Positions 40,601 through 52,289 of a stretch of DNA of 64,000 nucleotides are shown here, piece after piece. A model generated the notes under the pieces. It was not told the DNA's origin, searched no databases, and saw only the letters and a list, made by a program, of their open reading frames with translations. The DNA is from Bicyclus anynana (lineage: Eukaryota; Arthropoda; Insecta; Lepidoptera; Nymphalidae), in NCBI RefSeq assembly GCF_947172395.1, contig NC_069090.1, positions 3,854,291 through 3,918,290 on the forward strand, given 5' to 3'. Position 1 is the first letter of the stretch; each line of letters opens with the position of its first letter. The position numbers and the translations under genes are program-made.

Positions 40601-43600
40601 GATTTAAGAAGATAAGATACTTACGGGTTATCTTTCGAAGTCGCATCCATCTCTTTAATCGGATTCTGGTTCAAATTCAAGAAAATGAGGCTCTTCGCCT
40701 CAACCAGCTCTTGCGGGACGACGGTCAGCTTGTTGTCGCTGATGTCCAGGCGTTCCAGGAACCGGGGGGTGTGGAGGAACTTGTCCGGGATGTCATCGAA
40801 GCCACAGGAACGCATGCGAAGGATCTGGCGGAGAAATATTATAGTTTCACACTAAACGTTTAAACCCGACGCCAAAAGTGGGGTGTTATAAGTTTTACAT
40901 CGATGTCTGTCTGTGGAATCGTAGCACATAAACGGATGGACCGATTTCAATGCAGTTTTTTCATTTGAAACACATTAAATAAGTAATTTTCTTTGAGCTC
41001 ACATACTCGTATAGCAACACAATTTAAACTTTTCTGTTATTCCATCATAACATTTAATTTCTTGCTTAGAAGTCGTTATTAGACTCTAGCTAAAAACTTA
41101 GTGCACGCCATGACTAATAATGATACGAAACAAATTCCATTACCTTCATCATGGGCAGACTGGATATGGCGATGACGGTGACATGGTCTAAGGTGGTGAT
41201 GGGGTTCCCGCTGAGGTCCAGCTCGGTGAGCTCTGGCATGTGCTCGAACAGGTCCTGGTGCAGGGAGTGCAGCTGGTTGTGCGCCAGGTTAAGCACGCGC
41301 ATGGCGTTCAGGGGCTCGTACTTCTCGGGGGAGTAGCGACCCTGTGGGGAATCAATTTGAATTATATAAAATTAAAAAAATATATATATATCCAATTTCA
41401 ATATGACCAATATTCCTGTACCCCTTCAATAGATTGAGAAAGACTGTGTTTTGAGTGGGTACGAGAAAAGCCCAGCCGCGGGTGATCGAACCACGACCTC
41501 TCGGTGATTCCAGTCACTTCTTTGAGGCTTTAATATTTGCACGAACAAGATTAATTATTATTCGCTAAATTCGGTATCTTATCGAGCATCAAAAGACATA
41601 AATATTTGGATTTGTTAGACTTATTTTCTGCATATTTCAGTCTTCTTCCATGTATCATCAGCTATAATAATTTCTGTAGCTCTGAAAATGGAACTAGCAG
41701 TAATACTATTCCATACTAAATGGCGCTGCTAGTAACATGTTTTAACTTATAAGGGTTGATTAAACTTACGACTACAAAATTTTGGATAACAAAGTACGTA
41801 CATAAATCATCGGTTACGTGTCATAATCTGTTTTCTGTCTAAATCTTGGTATAAGTTTACAAGAACTATGATTTTCTGCAACAGCGGAATACTGTATCGT
41901 TGCCATTACCAGAAGATTAACAGAAGCAATCGACTGTGATGCAGACGGGAGACAATTTAACAGTTACACGAACTTTAGATAAAAATATAACATTCACCTA
42001 TACACATTTCTTAAAAAATAAGTACTTGATTCTTATCAAATCTTCTCGGTAGAATCTGCAACACTCACTGCTTAAATTTTTAAAAGTGTTTATAAATGAA
42101 AATACATAAAACAATTTAATTTAGAGTTTGGTCTCTCAAAATTACCTCAAAAGCGTGTGGGCTTAGTCTTTCGGTGGTAAGTTTGTTGTGGCTCAGATCT
42201 AACTGTTTCATCTGCTGCAGACCCTTGAAGCTGGCGGTCTCTATGAACTCTATGGCGCAGTGCGAGAGGTTGAGGACCTGCACCGGTAGCTCTGCCATCA
42301 CTGTGACGTTTGTGAACAAGTTCTCACTCATGTCTATGGTTACTGGCTTCATGGGTTTTAAATCTGAAATCAAATTTGCCATAAGCACATCTATACTAAT
42401 ATTATAATGCTGGAAAGTTTGTTTGTTTGTTTGATTGAACGCGCTAATCTCAGGAACTACTGGTTCGATTTGAAAAATTCTTTCAGTGTTAGATAGCCCA
42501 CTTATCGAGGAAGGCTATAGGTAGATATATTTTATCCCCGTATTCCTACGGGAACAGGAACCACGTGGGTGAAACCGCGCGGCGTCTACTAGTATTATAA
42601 TCTCTGCCTACAGAGAAATCCGTTTGATAATTAAAATACGAGTACATGGTATTTTACTTACTGGCCCATTCTTCCGTTTTAAAATATTCTGTAATGCCTT
42701 GATCTAGACAATTCACTTTGTCATCTTTGCAAATACATTTTCTGCATATTCCAGTCTCCTTCCATGTGTTATCAACTTTAGGAGCCTCTGTAGCGTCTGA
42801 AAATTGAACTATTAGTTATGCTATTCCGCACGAGATGGCGATGTGACTTACAATTTGTAATAATTACTTGGAGGTTGCTTTTATTAAATTTTGTTATTTT
42901 TGAATGTCAAAATAAATATACGAGAACGATTCCGATTTAGTAAAATCGCTCCAAGAATCGTATTATATTCAGTTTAGCTACTAGTAAGTGGCTAAATAAG
43001 TTTAATTAATATCACATGTGCGCGGACACACTCTTCCTGATTCTTAATTAATTATTATCCAAACGGTTTTTATTATATTAGAACTATTTTTTATTTTCGA
43101 CCTAATATGAAGCGATTTTGCTACTCTACATTCTTGCCTAAAATTCTTGGAAAATTATTTGACACGTTTGTAGAACTCATCACTAGTATCATGTTGACGT
43201 TCAACATACAAATCATACAACCTCTCTCTTTTTCTATGCAAATCTGGTGTCGCTGAATCATACATAATACATCAGTAATGTACATCAGTAATCGTTAACG
43301 TTTTACTTACAAAAATGGAATTAAATAATTTGTGAAAAGTGTTAAAGAACAAGTGGTACATCTCATCTGGACTAAAAGTAGATGGTAAGAAAGAAAGATC
43401 ATAAATTAAACTTGTTCTCAAGTTCTGGATGCGATTCGACGTTACTGGTACATAAGTAATTTTACGTTTGGGAAATTAGAGGTAGAACCTAGTTTATTTT
43501 AAAATTAGATAGGTATCTACTCATTATTTAACTTGAGAATTTTCTTTTATATAAATTATAGATAACGTTACTTACTTTCGCAGTTGACTACGATAAAAAC

Positions 43601-43639
43601 ACAGCCAAGCACCAAAACGGAAATGACTCGCCACGCCAT
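37603..43639 (-). CDS. Type I transmembrane leucine-rich-repeat protein, 493 aa
   Basis: Nine coding exons in transcript order: 43639-43576, 42796-42662, 42363-42146, 41341-41144, 40824-40625, 40099-39892, 39369-39188, 38436-38303, 37745-37603 (TAG). The 1482 nt are fully phase-compatible with canonical borders. Residues 1-21 are a signal peptide (MAWRVISVLVLGCVFIVVNC). A Cys cluster (GICRKCICKDDKVNC) caps the repeats on the N-side. About eight to nine LRRs follow (for example LNLSHCAIEFI, LDLSHNKLTT, LNLAHNQLHSL, LDLSGNPITTL, LDISDNKLTVV, LYLQSNNLSEI). An LRRCT cap begins NPYLCDCSTQW. One membrane helix spans about residues 439-462 (ILLGTLIGVLLAVPIMFSLM), with a 31-residue cytoplasmic tail ending APNDDNYI. 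The family architecture implies a cell-surface recognition or adhesion role. I see no TIR, kinase or other signalling domain, so it is not a Toll receptor. Confidence 0.93.
38525..38840 (+). mobile_element. LINE fragment in LRR gene intron 7
   Basis: An open stretch reads PPLDIGFLHGLPNTTVLSR and then MSLVHLVG. This is recognisable LINE ORF2 C-terminal text, inserted antisense to the LRR gene between its exons at 38436 and 39188. It has no catalytic motifs. Confidence 0.65.
41440..41530 (-). mobile_element. tRNA-like SINE head, family C
   Basis: On plus it reads gggtgatcgaaccacgacct and ccagtcacttctttgaggc, the inverse of the 21.8-kb head. It is in the LRR intron between exons 3 and 4, beside the decayed exon copy. 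Confidence 0.5.
41627..41740 (-). pseudogene. Degenerate duplicate of LRR-gene exon 2 border
   Basis: This stretch matches the 5' part of exon 2 and the adjoining intron at about 42749-42850: ttctgcatatttcagtct, then ttccatgt, atcatcag, tctgtagc, tctgaaaatgg and a final atggcg-like segment appear in the same order. It lies in the intron between exons 3 and 4, on the same strand as the real exon. The remainder of the exon is not recognisable and the donor is gone, so it is a decayed partial duplication. Confidence 0.6.
42393..42600 (-). repeat. 'cgacttcgtccg'-related repeat in LRR intron 2
   Basis: Begins tatactaatattataatgct, contains gaacgcgctaatctcaggaa and ends gaaaccgcgcggcgtctact. Related short copies are at 30105-30280 and 28430-28600. 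Confidence 0.6.
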
Positions 43640-44338
43640 TTCCACTGAAATAAAATTGATATCTAAACGGAGATTCCACGCAAATCTAGTTAACTTACAT
43701 GGTTTAAAATCTACAATCTAATCGCTGGTATTAAAAGATTATTTTTTTTAGAAAATTGAAGTTTAATTGAGTCAATTTAAAACTATAAAATCCTAGAGTT
43801 TGGCTGATGACATAATAATTTCGGCTCAGAGTGAAAAAGTTTGTGTCCCATATAAGGCAGTGGCGTCATAAATGCACGAAGGACCAAAAGAAAGAATTCA
43901 TTAAGAACCTATTTTAAATAAGAATTTTTCTATTTTGTACGATTTGTACAATAAGTACAACGTACTAAAACTCTAGTTAATAACATTATTATCAATGCAT
44001 GCCACCGATAAAAGAGCTTTTATGATTTTCACTTTATAATCGGGTGGTTTAATAATTAGAAAAACCTTATTTGTCAAATAGTTAGGATTATCGGTTATTA
44101 TTTCTGAAACTAACTTTTTTCCTATTTCAATGATAATTTAATCTGCTTTCAAGTCTGAATTTATGTCTTTAGCAGAGTACTAACATGCATATAACCACGT
44201 ACCTAATAATAATAAAAATTAATAGTCCAAGTAACTACCTACCTACTTATTTATTTATAGGTACGCTGGTGCGTAAACACCTATCTTGATAAGAATTTCT
44301 TTTTCAGCTATATTTACTCTGTAAATATATCAAGTAGG

Positions 44339-44848
44339 CATAGCTGGGCATTAACTCGTTAATCCGTTAATCGTTAATTAACGAAGTTAACATTTTTATT
44401 AACGGATTAACTTTTAAGTTAACTTTTAAAAATGTTAACGGACCCGTTAACTTCCGTTAATATGCAGAAGTCCGTTAATCGTTAATCCAATGCCTACTAT
44501 TTACCGCGCGACGTGATTAACAGGTTTAGACAAGTAAGAAATTATGAAAGATTTTTTATTCAAAGAAATCAACAAATTACTATATTTATGTTAAAATTAT
44601 AGATAAAATCAACTAAAAACAAATTATGGCACTTTTCCCAAGTGCTCACCTTTATTTTTCCAGTGGGGATCTCACACAATGATATAAAAATGCAATATTA
44701 ACCAGTCATATTAACGGATTAACGATTAACGTTAACTTGCGTTAATTCTTCCGGAATGTAACGCTTTAACGTTTAACGAAGCTAACTTTTTTTGTAGCGG
44801 ATTAACGATTAACGAAGTTAACTATTTGTTTAACGGTGTCCAGCTATG
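44339..44848. mobile_element. hAT-like MITE with 8-bp target duplication
   Basis: The 510-bp element begins catagctgggca and ends tgtccagctatg (inverse with one difference). It is flanked by caagtagg at 44331-44338 and 44849-44856. An 8-bp duplication is characteristic of hAT transposons. The interior contains many short ttaacg/cgttaa repeats in both orientations and has no ORF. It lies in the first intron of the LRR gene. Confidence 0.88.
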
Positions 44849-44938
44849 CAAGTAGGTAATAAATGAAAATGCCTTAACTTGAATGTGAGACCAATTTGGC
44901 CGCTATCCTTTAATAATACGAGTAAGGTAGGTACTTAC

Positions 44939-45010
44939 CTAAAGCAAAAACTTTGCTCTATAGAACACTATTGACACTTTTAGTTTCAACACAAATCACT
45001 ATAACCCAAT
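44939..45010 (-). promoter_or_regulatory. Probable 5' UTR exon and promoter of the LRR gene
   Basis: On the minus strand the sequence gctttag is followed by the perfect donor gtaagtacc at 44938. The coding exon 1 acceptor (tttatttcag) is at 43645-43646, five bases before the ATG. This gives a non-coding first exon and a 1.3-kb first intron that holds a hAT-like MITE. The upstream end of the exon is not determined. Confidence 0.4.
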
Positions 45011-45049
45011 GTCCGAGTTTAGGTAGGTTGTATGTGAAATTCGTCGTTG

Positions 45050-46940
45050 TTGTAGAACAAAATGGCTGACTGGCTGCTATCTTATCGCGCACTGTTTTAT
45101 CATTGACTTATATTGTTATCAGGTGAAATAGAGTCCCAGTTATAGCGGGTAATTCACAAGCGTTTATCTAAAGCGGAACTACATAAATATAATATCATTG
45201 TTTAAACTAAAAAAACTGACAGAAACTTAAGAACGAAGTTACTTTAAAATACTATACATCATGTAGTAAGTTTATAAACCCGCGACTCGTCCTCTCGCCT
45301 ATTCTTCTTCTCATTTGGGATTTCGATTATGTTATCTATTAAAACGAACAATAATTCTTGTAGATACTTATAGATATTTAATTATTTATTTATACGCAGG
45401 TAGATAGATACATAAGAACCTATTGCGTGTAAGTCACAAACGACAACGAGATATTGGACTTAGATAAGGTTTACGTTATTTATTTTCAAAATATGGGTAG
45501 TTACACATAAATACAATTGTATATCAGAAAGTATGACAACTAAGCTATAGTTTATTATGTATATCTCTGAAATATACATGTAATTACTATCAAAAATCAT
45601 ATAGGACCTACCTCAAAACTGTAGTTTTAACGAACTATTGAAAAAATCGCTAGCAATGTAGCCCCACCACTGTTTACAGTGAACACATACGTCGCTGATA
45701 CTGTCAGATACACCTGATTCGCAGAACAATACTATCCAACACCATTCTCATTGATGACTCAATACCTGTCTGTAAGAAATGCCGTAATATTCATTATTCA
45801 GAAGATATTATTCCGAACAATTGTCATAAATAATAAATGACTCGATATGTATGATTTCGACTGTAGCTACTTACCTATCTACTCTATTGTACGTCAGAAC
45901 CACAGTAAAGATATCTTTACTGTGTCAGAACTGATTAAGATTCATATAACCAAATTTTCTTTTTGAAATATTTTAAAAATGCATCAAAATGACGTAAGCT
46001 TGTCGGCAATCTGTAAACTATTATTTGTGAAACTGTATAGTTCCCTACTTATTACAACTGTAACGACTCTATATCTATTATTAAGTATTTATGTAGAAAT
46101 GAAAGAAGAAGATGGTGAATTGTCCACCATTTTTGTTGAGTATCACTCATACTCGTAGGATTAGAAAAAAACACTTAAAATCATTTATTAACATGCTGAT
46201 AAAAGGAAAAGTGTCTGTCTGTGATTTATAAATTTCACTGTTTTCTTTAGTAATTAGTTACACAATAAAACCCATAAACAAACCAAAATTTTTATTTCTT
46301 TTTCTGTTTGTCAGGGCTATACTCTAGAATGCCTGAATTGAATTTAATGGGACTTTCACTGGAAGTAAGAAGATGTCATTGAGGAACATACTTAATAACT
46401 TTATCCCGGATACCTCCGCCATGGTTCGCGCGTCCTTAATAAAATTATTTTTTATTTAGTATAGGTACATACTAAATATAATTATATATGTATATCATAT
46501 AATTAAAGTAAGGATAAACGAATAATAATTTTCGTTCTTTTACTGTATGTCATATAACAGAACATAATTCAAGTGCATAGATATAGTATATAACAAGTTA
46601 TCGTCCTCTGATATGTTACCTTGTGACTCAAATCAATACTACATAGGCGTGTTATCAAAAGATAACAAAACTTCGATTGATTAATTCTGACCAAAAATTA
46701 ATTAATCATCTATATGACCTACTTGTAGGTATAAAAAGTCGGGTTAACTACACCATTATAACTGTTGATGTAGTCTAGCACATTGATCACTTTTATCTCA
46801 ATATTCCTATGCATGAAATCTAAGTAAAGCATCGAAGCGATATCGAACGCAAAATTACGTTACGAAGCATCGCCGAAAAATTCTATAAGATTTAGGTATT
46901 TCGGAGAGTTCGCCCATGAACTTTTCGATCTAGTTCTTCA
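45050..46940. other. Upstream of the LRR gene, no gene seen
   Basis: AT-rich, mostly unique-looking. No exon was recognised. Eroded repeat pieces occur at about 46300-46440. Confidence 0.4.
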
Positions 46941-46949
46941 TTCAGCTTT

Positions 46950-47215
46950 TTGTCATAATGTTAGTTAGTATTCCTACGTAGTTGATATCCCTTGGACTCA
47001 TTTGAGCGTTTTGGGTATTCGTTCCTGATTCGCACTGTGTAGTTATGAAATGGTCTTCCCAACTTCTGTTTTGCCTACCACCTATATCATGGATATCTTC
47101 CAATCAAGAGTGAATAGGCACATTCTAGGCAAGCGTCAAAGGCATAATCGCTTACCATCAGGCGTGATTGCAGCTAAACGCTGGCCTATATAATGTAAAA
47201 AACATTATCCTCCTT
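46950..47215 (+). mobile_element. LINE ORF2 C-terminal end and 3' UTR fragment
   Basis: It contains caagagtgaataggcacatt and accatcaggcgtgattgcag. In one frame this reads like a LINE end (FQSRVNRHI, LPSGVIAAKRW). A related copy is at 51715-51900. Confidence 0.55.
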
Positions 47216-48011
47216 CTGACGCAGTTGGGGAATGTAACCGCTTGGCACAGCTAGTACCTAAATAATGGAAACAATCAGTAATCAGCTGAAAATGGAAAAA
47301 AATGGAGAGATTACTGAAGCAGTCAGTAATCTCTTCATTTTTTTCCATTAAATGTTTTACAGTATATTTCAATATGCTTTTCATAATCTTGCCTCAACAA
47401 GTAGGTAATCTTCATCCCCATAAATATTTCAGAAATCATTTGCTTACAATGGTTTTAAAATACCTAATTAGAACCGCAGAAATTCAATACTATTTTAAGA
47501 GATACCTCGTTAAAACCAATATTGACTTACTTGTATACAAGATTTAAAATAATTTAAACTCTATGCCATTTATGTTAAAGGTTATTTTCTCTTACAACAA
47601 AACAGGGAATTATTTTACGAAAGGGTGCCAAAGTCAAATAAGGCCGTAGGGACAGTAATCCGATGCGCGCCATCTAGTGTCGAGTAGGATAATCACTTGG
47701 TAATTGACGTTAAGCGTACATTGACGACAAAACGCGGGAAATTGCCCTAAGTGACGCCATTTTCTTGTATCGGATTTTCTTTTAATTGGTATTTTATTTA
47801 AAGACCATTTTAAGTGGCCATTAATATATCGTATTTGTGATTTTCCATTTCATTCTATAAGTAATTTCCCAATAGGAAAACTAATATTACTTTGTTTATT
47901 AATTTAGTCTTGATGTTCACTGAAACTACAATAAACAGGACACCGGTATAATTTTTTTAATAATTTAAACAAAATTACTGAATAATATAATAGTAAATAA
48001 TAAATATTTGT

Positions 48012-48125
48012 TTATTCATCATCATCATTATCTACCCATATTTAGCTCACAACTGAGCACGTGTCTCCTCTCAGAATGAGAGGGGTTAGATCCTGGAGTT
48101 CCACCACGCTGACCCAATGCGGATT
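48012..48125 (-). mobile_element. SINE family B, 3' fragment
   Basis: Plus-strand text ctacccatatttagctcaca, ctcagaatgagaggggttag and caatgcggattt is the inverse of the family end. Confidence 0.55.
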
Positions 48126-48497
48126 TGTCTATTAGAAATACGAAAAACCACTAAGGCGCTTCTTACGCTAAGAACGATATTTTACAATGGGCTGCCCTGC
48201 CTCATATGTCTGTAATTACCAAGACATACGAGTACATAGCTAATCACGAAATTTAAGCGATAAAGTTTTCTATTTTCTGTGTACCAAACAACTCTTCTGA
48301 CTCGTTGCGTTACCTCATGACCTCATGATGGATGCAAGTTCGAAGTGTAAAGTCATGATGGATGCAAGTTCAAAGTGTAAAGTCCTTTTTGTCTTTCCAA
48401 AAAAAATCTCAGTAACAGCTCGAACTCATGTACCTACTCTTCAAACTTTATTACAGCAATACTGTTTAGATTCGAGGCAACTATTATTTATGTATGT

Positions 48498-48750
48498 AGA
48501 GACGTGATAGCCTCTGCCTTCGCTTCGAAGGGCGTTGGTTCACCTCCAACTTTTCAAGAAATGTGCATTTCATTAAATTAAATATCACATGTCTCAAACG
48601 GTGAAGGAAAAACATGGTGAGGAAAGCTACCTACCTGAGAATTTTCTTTATTCTATGTGTTGTCTGCCAATCCGCATTTGGCCAGCGTGGTGGACAAATA
48701 AGGCTTAACCCCTCATTCTGAGAGGAGACTCGTGCTCAACAGTCAGCCGA
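48498..48750 (+). mobile_element. SINE family B, head-deleted
   Basis: gacgtgatagcctctgcctt, gtgaaggaaaaacatggtga and gaggagactcgtgctcaaca; several internal bases are missing. Confidence 0.65.
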
Positions 48751-49545
48751 TATATATATAATCTAGATACATCCCTTAATGAGCTATGTTATGAAGAGTT
48801 ATTAATTACTCCTCTTTCTCTCATAGCGAGATAATACCAGTTCAACTTACACTATTAACAAAGAGACTAAAATCAAGCGACATCTCTACAGTTCTCCGGG
48901 CACGGACCTCTTTAAAAGTCCTCTATCAAGCTTCAAAAGACTTTTTGAAAGTCTTTTAAAAGTCCCGCACAAATTGTTTTTTAACTAAGGCAACTCTTCA
49001 CACCCTTAAGATGATATACATGGAATTTTGAACTTTATCTGCAGGTTTTAAAGGTCAATTTAGCTGTTTATCAAGACTTTGCGTTAGGCTAAGAGTTGTT
49101 TAGCGGTGACAGATCCTAACAAGCCAAAGTAGGGTTGACAACGTTCAGTTTTAAAGACAAACATTTAAGTTAGGAAAAAAAAATAGTTTAATGTAAGAAA
49201 ATCAGGTATGTACTCGAAGCGTTTCGTGTCTTCGTTCCTAATGAGGATGATGACTAGGTTTGAATATATATATTTTTATGATACATTCGGGTAAATAAGG
49301 TCAATGTTAACTAATTTATACATAAAAAGCAAAGATTGTCTGGATATTTGCAAAATAAACAAGATTATAAAACAATCTAAATCTATTAAAAATCTTTTAT
49401 CGTAACTAGATGAAAATTCATACAATTATAGCTTCCTTACATTAAATATCACATTTTTCAACACATGAATTATAAACATAAACGCACAAATAATAAAGAT
49501 ATTAGTAATTTTGTTTGAACGCCCATACAAATCTAACGATCATTA

Positions 49546-49822
49546 AGATAAAGATAAATAAGATAAATATACTTTATTTGCACACCACAAAGACAAAAAC
49601 AAGTGAAATAAAAAACAAATTAGGAATAGATCAGCATACAAAAGGCGGCCTTATCGCTAAGTAGCGATTTCTTCCAGGCAACCTTCGGTTTAGGAAAACT
49701 TAAGGACATCAGCAGGTGGCGTAAAACAAAAATAACCATAGTATTAGTAATACACATACATACAAATAATTTACATCCTAATACATAAACAATATTACAC
49801 AAATACCTACAATAAATCATTA
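49546..49822 (-). mobile_element. LINE 3' end insertion with 7-bp target duplication
   Basis: The insert is flanked by atcatta (49539-49545 and 49816-49822) and is absent from the related repeat at 6.8 kb. Read on the minus strand it ends with aaataaagtatatttatctt and a short simple tail, as expected for a target-primed retroposon. It contains a gcctggaagaaatcgcta segment seen in many lepidopteran LINE 3' ends. It has no intact ORF. Confidence 0.7.
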
Positions 49823-49945
49823 TGGCCTACGACGTCATTAAATCGTGCCATTTTGTATGGAGCGTTTTTCAGAGATCCGAATAGCTCAGAAGTAATGATC
49901 GCAGATATCCTGTTACTCTTACAAAATTGCTTTACTATTAGCATA

Positions 49946-51656
49946 GGGGAAATACGTACAAAATGACATATACGGACAAAATGACACAGGCATCTTATTT
50001 TAAATTCTGCCGCTTCTAGCCCGCCATAGATAAGTACATCACATGACTCTATCCGGTATTACTAACCTGTCAAAACGTGAACTCGCGCCAGTCTTTCGTT
50101 TGGGTGTCATGGCTGACGACAGACATTGGTAAGTTACGAGTTTTTTTTAACTGCAGCGAGTTTTGTGTATTTATATTATATTTTTCATAATATTATCTTG
50201 TGTTTACATATGTTACATCCCTTAAGTACTTGTTGTTGACTTCAAGTAGTTTTTTTATAAATAATAATCATTTAGCATTTATTGTTGAATTTTGATTTTT
50301 TATAACGCTTTAAGGACAAAATGACATACATATGTAACGGACAAAATGACATAGATATGTCGTTTTGTCCATATGAACTCAACTATAGATACCCAACATC
50401 TGTTTCTCGTTACTAGCTGTTAATTTCTTTACAGATATTAACAGCTGATACCAAAATGCCACGTAATTATAAGCGTACGACTGATCGTTAATCCTGGAGT
50501 GAGGAATCAATGCGCAAAGCTATACACCCAGGGCGTGTTGTTACACAATTTCAAATTGCTGGCCTGTTCAAAGAAGCTTATGGTAAGGCGGCTACAGTGC
50601 AAAATGGTTGTAACGGATTTAAGAGCACTGGGATTTGGCCTCTAAATCCTGAAATATTTCCCGATTATATGTATGAACCAGCAGAGACTACAAACATACC
50701 TGCACTGGCAGACACCACCAATATGCAATTTAATCAGCAAATAGGTCCTATTCCAGTTCCCATAGCAGGACCCTCCACACAACAGCTAGACAATTTGATG
50801 TCACTTCCTGGAACGCAACATATAACCCGCGCCGTTACACCTGACAATAACGACACAACAGTTCAAACAACCGACTCTACTGAAACAACTGATAATTTAA
50901 CAGCAAACACTGGTCAAGACCTTATTATACCTGCTGCAAATGAAAATTGCCCATCTATTGGTAATGAATTACATCCCTCATCTCATACTTTAGCAGTGCC
51001 TATTGAAGTTTTATCTCCTGTCCCAAAAGGACTTTACGTAAGTGGCCAAGGCAAACGTAAGCCAACGAAACACCAAACATCTTTAGTTTTGACTTCCACT
51101 CCAAATATGAACGAAATTAAGGCTAAAAATGAGCCTAAAGCTCCTTCAGAGAAGAAAAAACGAAAGGTTACCAAAACCATATTCCATGAAGACAGCGAAG
51201 AAGAAAATTGTCCAAATTACACTCAAGATGACGAAGAAGATTGCGCATGCATATATTGCAACGATCTTTATTCACGATCAAAACCTGGAGAAGACTGGTT
51301 GCGGTGTTTAAAATGTTCGCATTGGGCCCACGCTTCTTGCGCGGACGTTTCTAAACGAACCAAGCGGTTCATTTTCGAGCTTTGCTTATAATTTTAAAAC
51401 TTTTGCCGTGTATGTCATTTAGTCCGTATGTGGTATGCCATTTTGTCCATAGCATATGGACAAAATGGATTTCGTTGATCTCTGTTAAATTTAAAATTAT
51501 TATTTTTTCTACTTTGTTTATCTTTTAAGTATCTATTATAAATCAAAGATATGAAACCTAAGATTACTGGTGTGCAAATATGAATGCGCTGTGATTTACC
51601 ATTGAAGAGTTATGACCCAAAACCAAAACTATATGTCATTTTGTACGTACTTCCCC
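49946..51656 (+). mobile_element. Pogo-like (Tc1/mariner superfamily) DNA transposon, internally deleted
   Basis: A 1711-bp element with 25-bp terminal inverted repeats. The left end is ggggaaatacgtacaaaatg, and the right end is its inverse with one mismatch (cattttgtacgtacttcccc). A TA flanks each end (49944-49945, 51657-51658), the target duplication typical of this superfamily. Subterminal copies of ggacaaaatgaca occur at about 49974, 50314 and 50339, with inverted relatives near 51410-51470. A spliced leader is visible: donor gtaagt at 50129 and acceptor tttctttacag ending 50434. The coding part keeps only the two ends of a transposase, so the copy is non-autonomous. Confidence 0.9.
50456..51391 (+). 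pseudogene. Pogo-type transposase remnant: N-terminal stub and C-terminal zinc finger, catalytic core deleted
   Basis: The reading frame starts ATG CCA CGT AAT TAT (MPRNYKRTTDR), hits TAA at 50489-50491, then continues in frame from Met 50510 for 293 codons. SWSEESMRKAI resembles the start of the psq-type helix-turn-helix of pogo transposases. It runs straight into sequence typical of the end of the DDE domain (GCNGFKSTGIWPLNPEIF), so most of the DNA-binding region and the whole catalytic core are missing. The long Thr/Pro/Asn-rich middle leads to a nuclear-type basic patch (EKKKRKVTK). A C-terminal Cys/His module follows (CACIYC, then WLRCLKCSHWAHASCA), which is PHD-like. It cannot transpose itself. 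The intact 293-codon part could still be expressed as a zinc-finger protein. Confidence 0.8.
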
Positions 51657-51714
51657 TACTCCTAATTTTTATACAATTCAAAAAACTGTCATCATCCCTA
51701 TTCGCCCTGCGATG

Positions 51715-51900
51715 TTTTGAAGTTCCTTCTTCCCTACATACAAAGTAGGTACATACAAGGTATCTTCAAGTCAAGAGTGAATAGGTCATTCACAACAGTG
51801 AATAGGTCAATAGTCACATTATAATAGACCAAAAGGCTGCATCTTCGCTTACTATGAGGCGTGATTGCAGCCAACCACTGACCTGGCTTGTACAATCTAA
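51715..51900 (+). mobile_element. LINE 3' fragment, same family as 47.1 kb
   Basis: Contains caagtcaagagtgaataggt, gcttactatgaggcgtgatt and gcagccaaccactgacctgg. It follows the pogo insertion and its host repeat. Confidence 0.5.
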
Positions 51901-52289
51901 CCCGGAAAAATCTGCGGTTCCTGTGGGATTTATGAATTTTACTAAGTACGCAAATGCTGAAAGCTTTTCGATTTATATCGAACATCGATGCAATTCAATT
52001 TCAATTTAGACAAGTATTTAATTAAGTGTATTAACTCAGTAAAGAACTTACTGATTCAATTCAAATAATTTTTTCTTACTACAATAATAATTATTCTCAC
52101 GTAATGTACAACCCTACAGACCAATCGACCCGAGGGTTGGTAGTTTGGTACCTACTTTATGTGGTGTCTTTATTACTGTCATCATGCCCTTATTAAGATC
52201 CCACAGCTGGACTGTTATTAGTCTTATCAGCCCATTTTATAGGTCCACTAGTCCACTACAGGGTCAAAACTACTTCTGGAATATGGACC

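Larger units (their letters stand above)
49235..51720 (+). repeat. Dispersed repeat copy interrupted by a LINE tail and the pogo element
   Basis: Sequence at 49238-49545, 49823-49943 and 51659-51710 matches in order the uninterrupted copy at about 6505-6970 (aatgaggatgatgactaggt; gaacgcccatacaaatctaa; gatcgcagatatcctgttac; aactgtcatcatc). The two gaps correspond exactly to a LINE tail and the pogo transposon. I do not recognise the family. Confidence 0.8.

Noticed and set aside
47640..47765. Minus-strand ATG reading MASLRAISRVLSSMYA, like a mitochondrial leader
   Set aside because: The frame stops at once, no good donor follows and no downstream exon was found.
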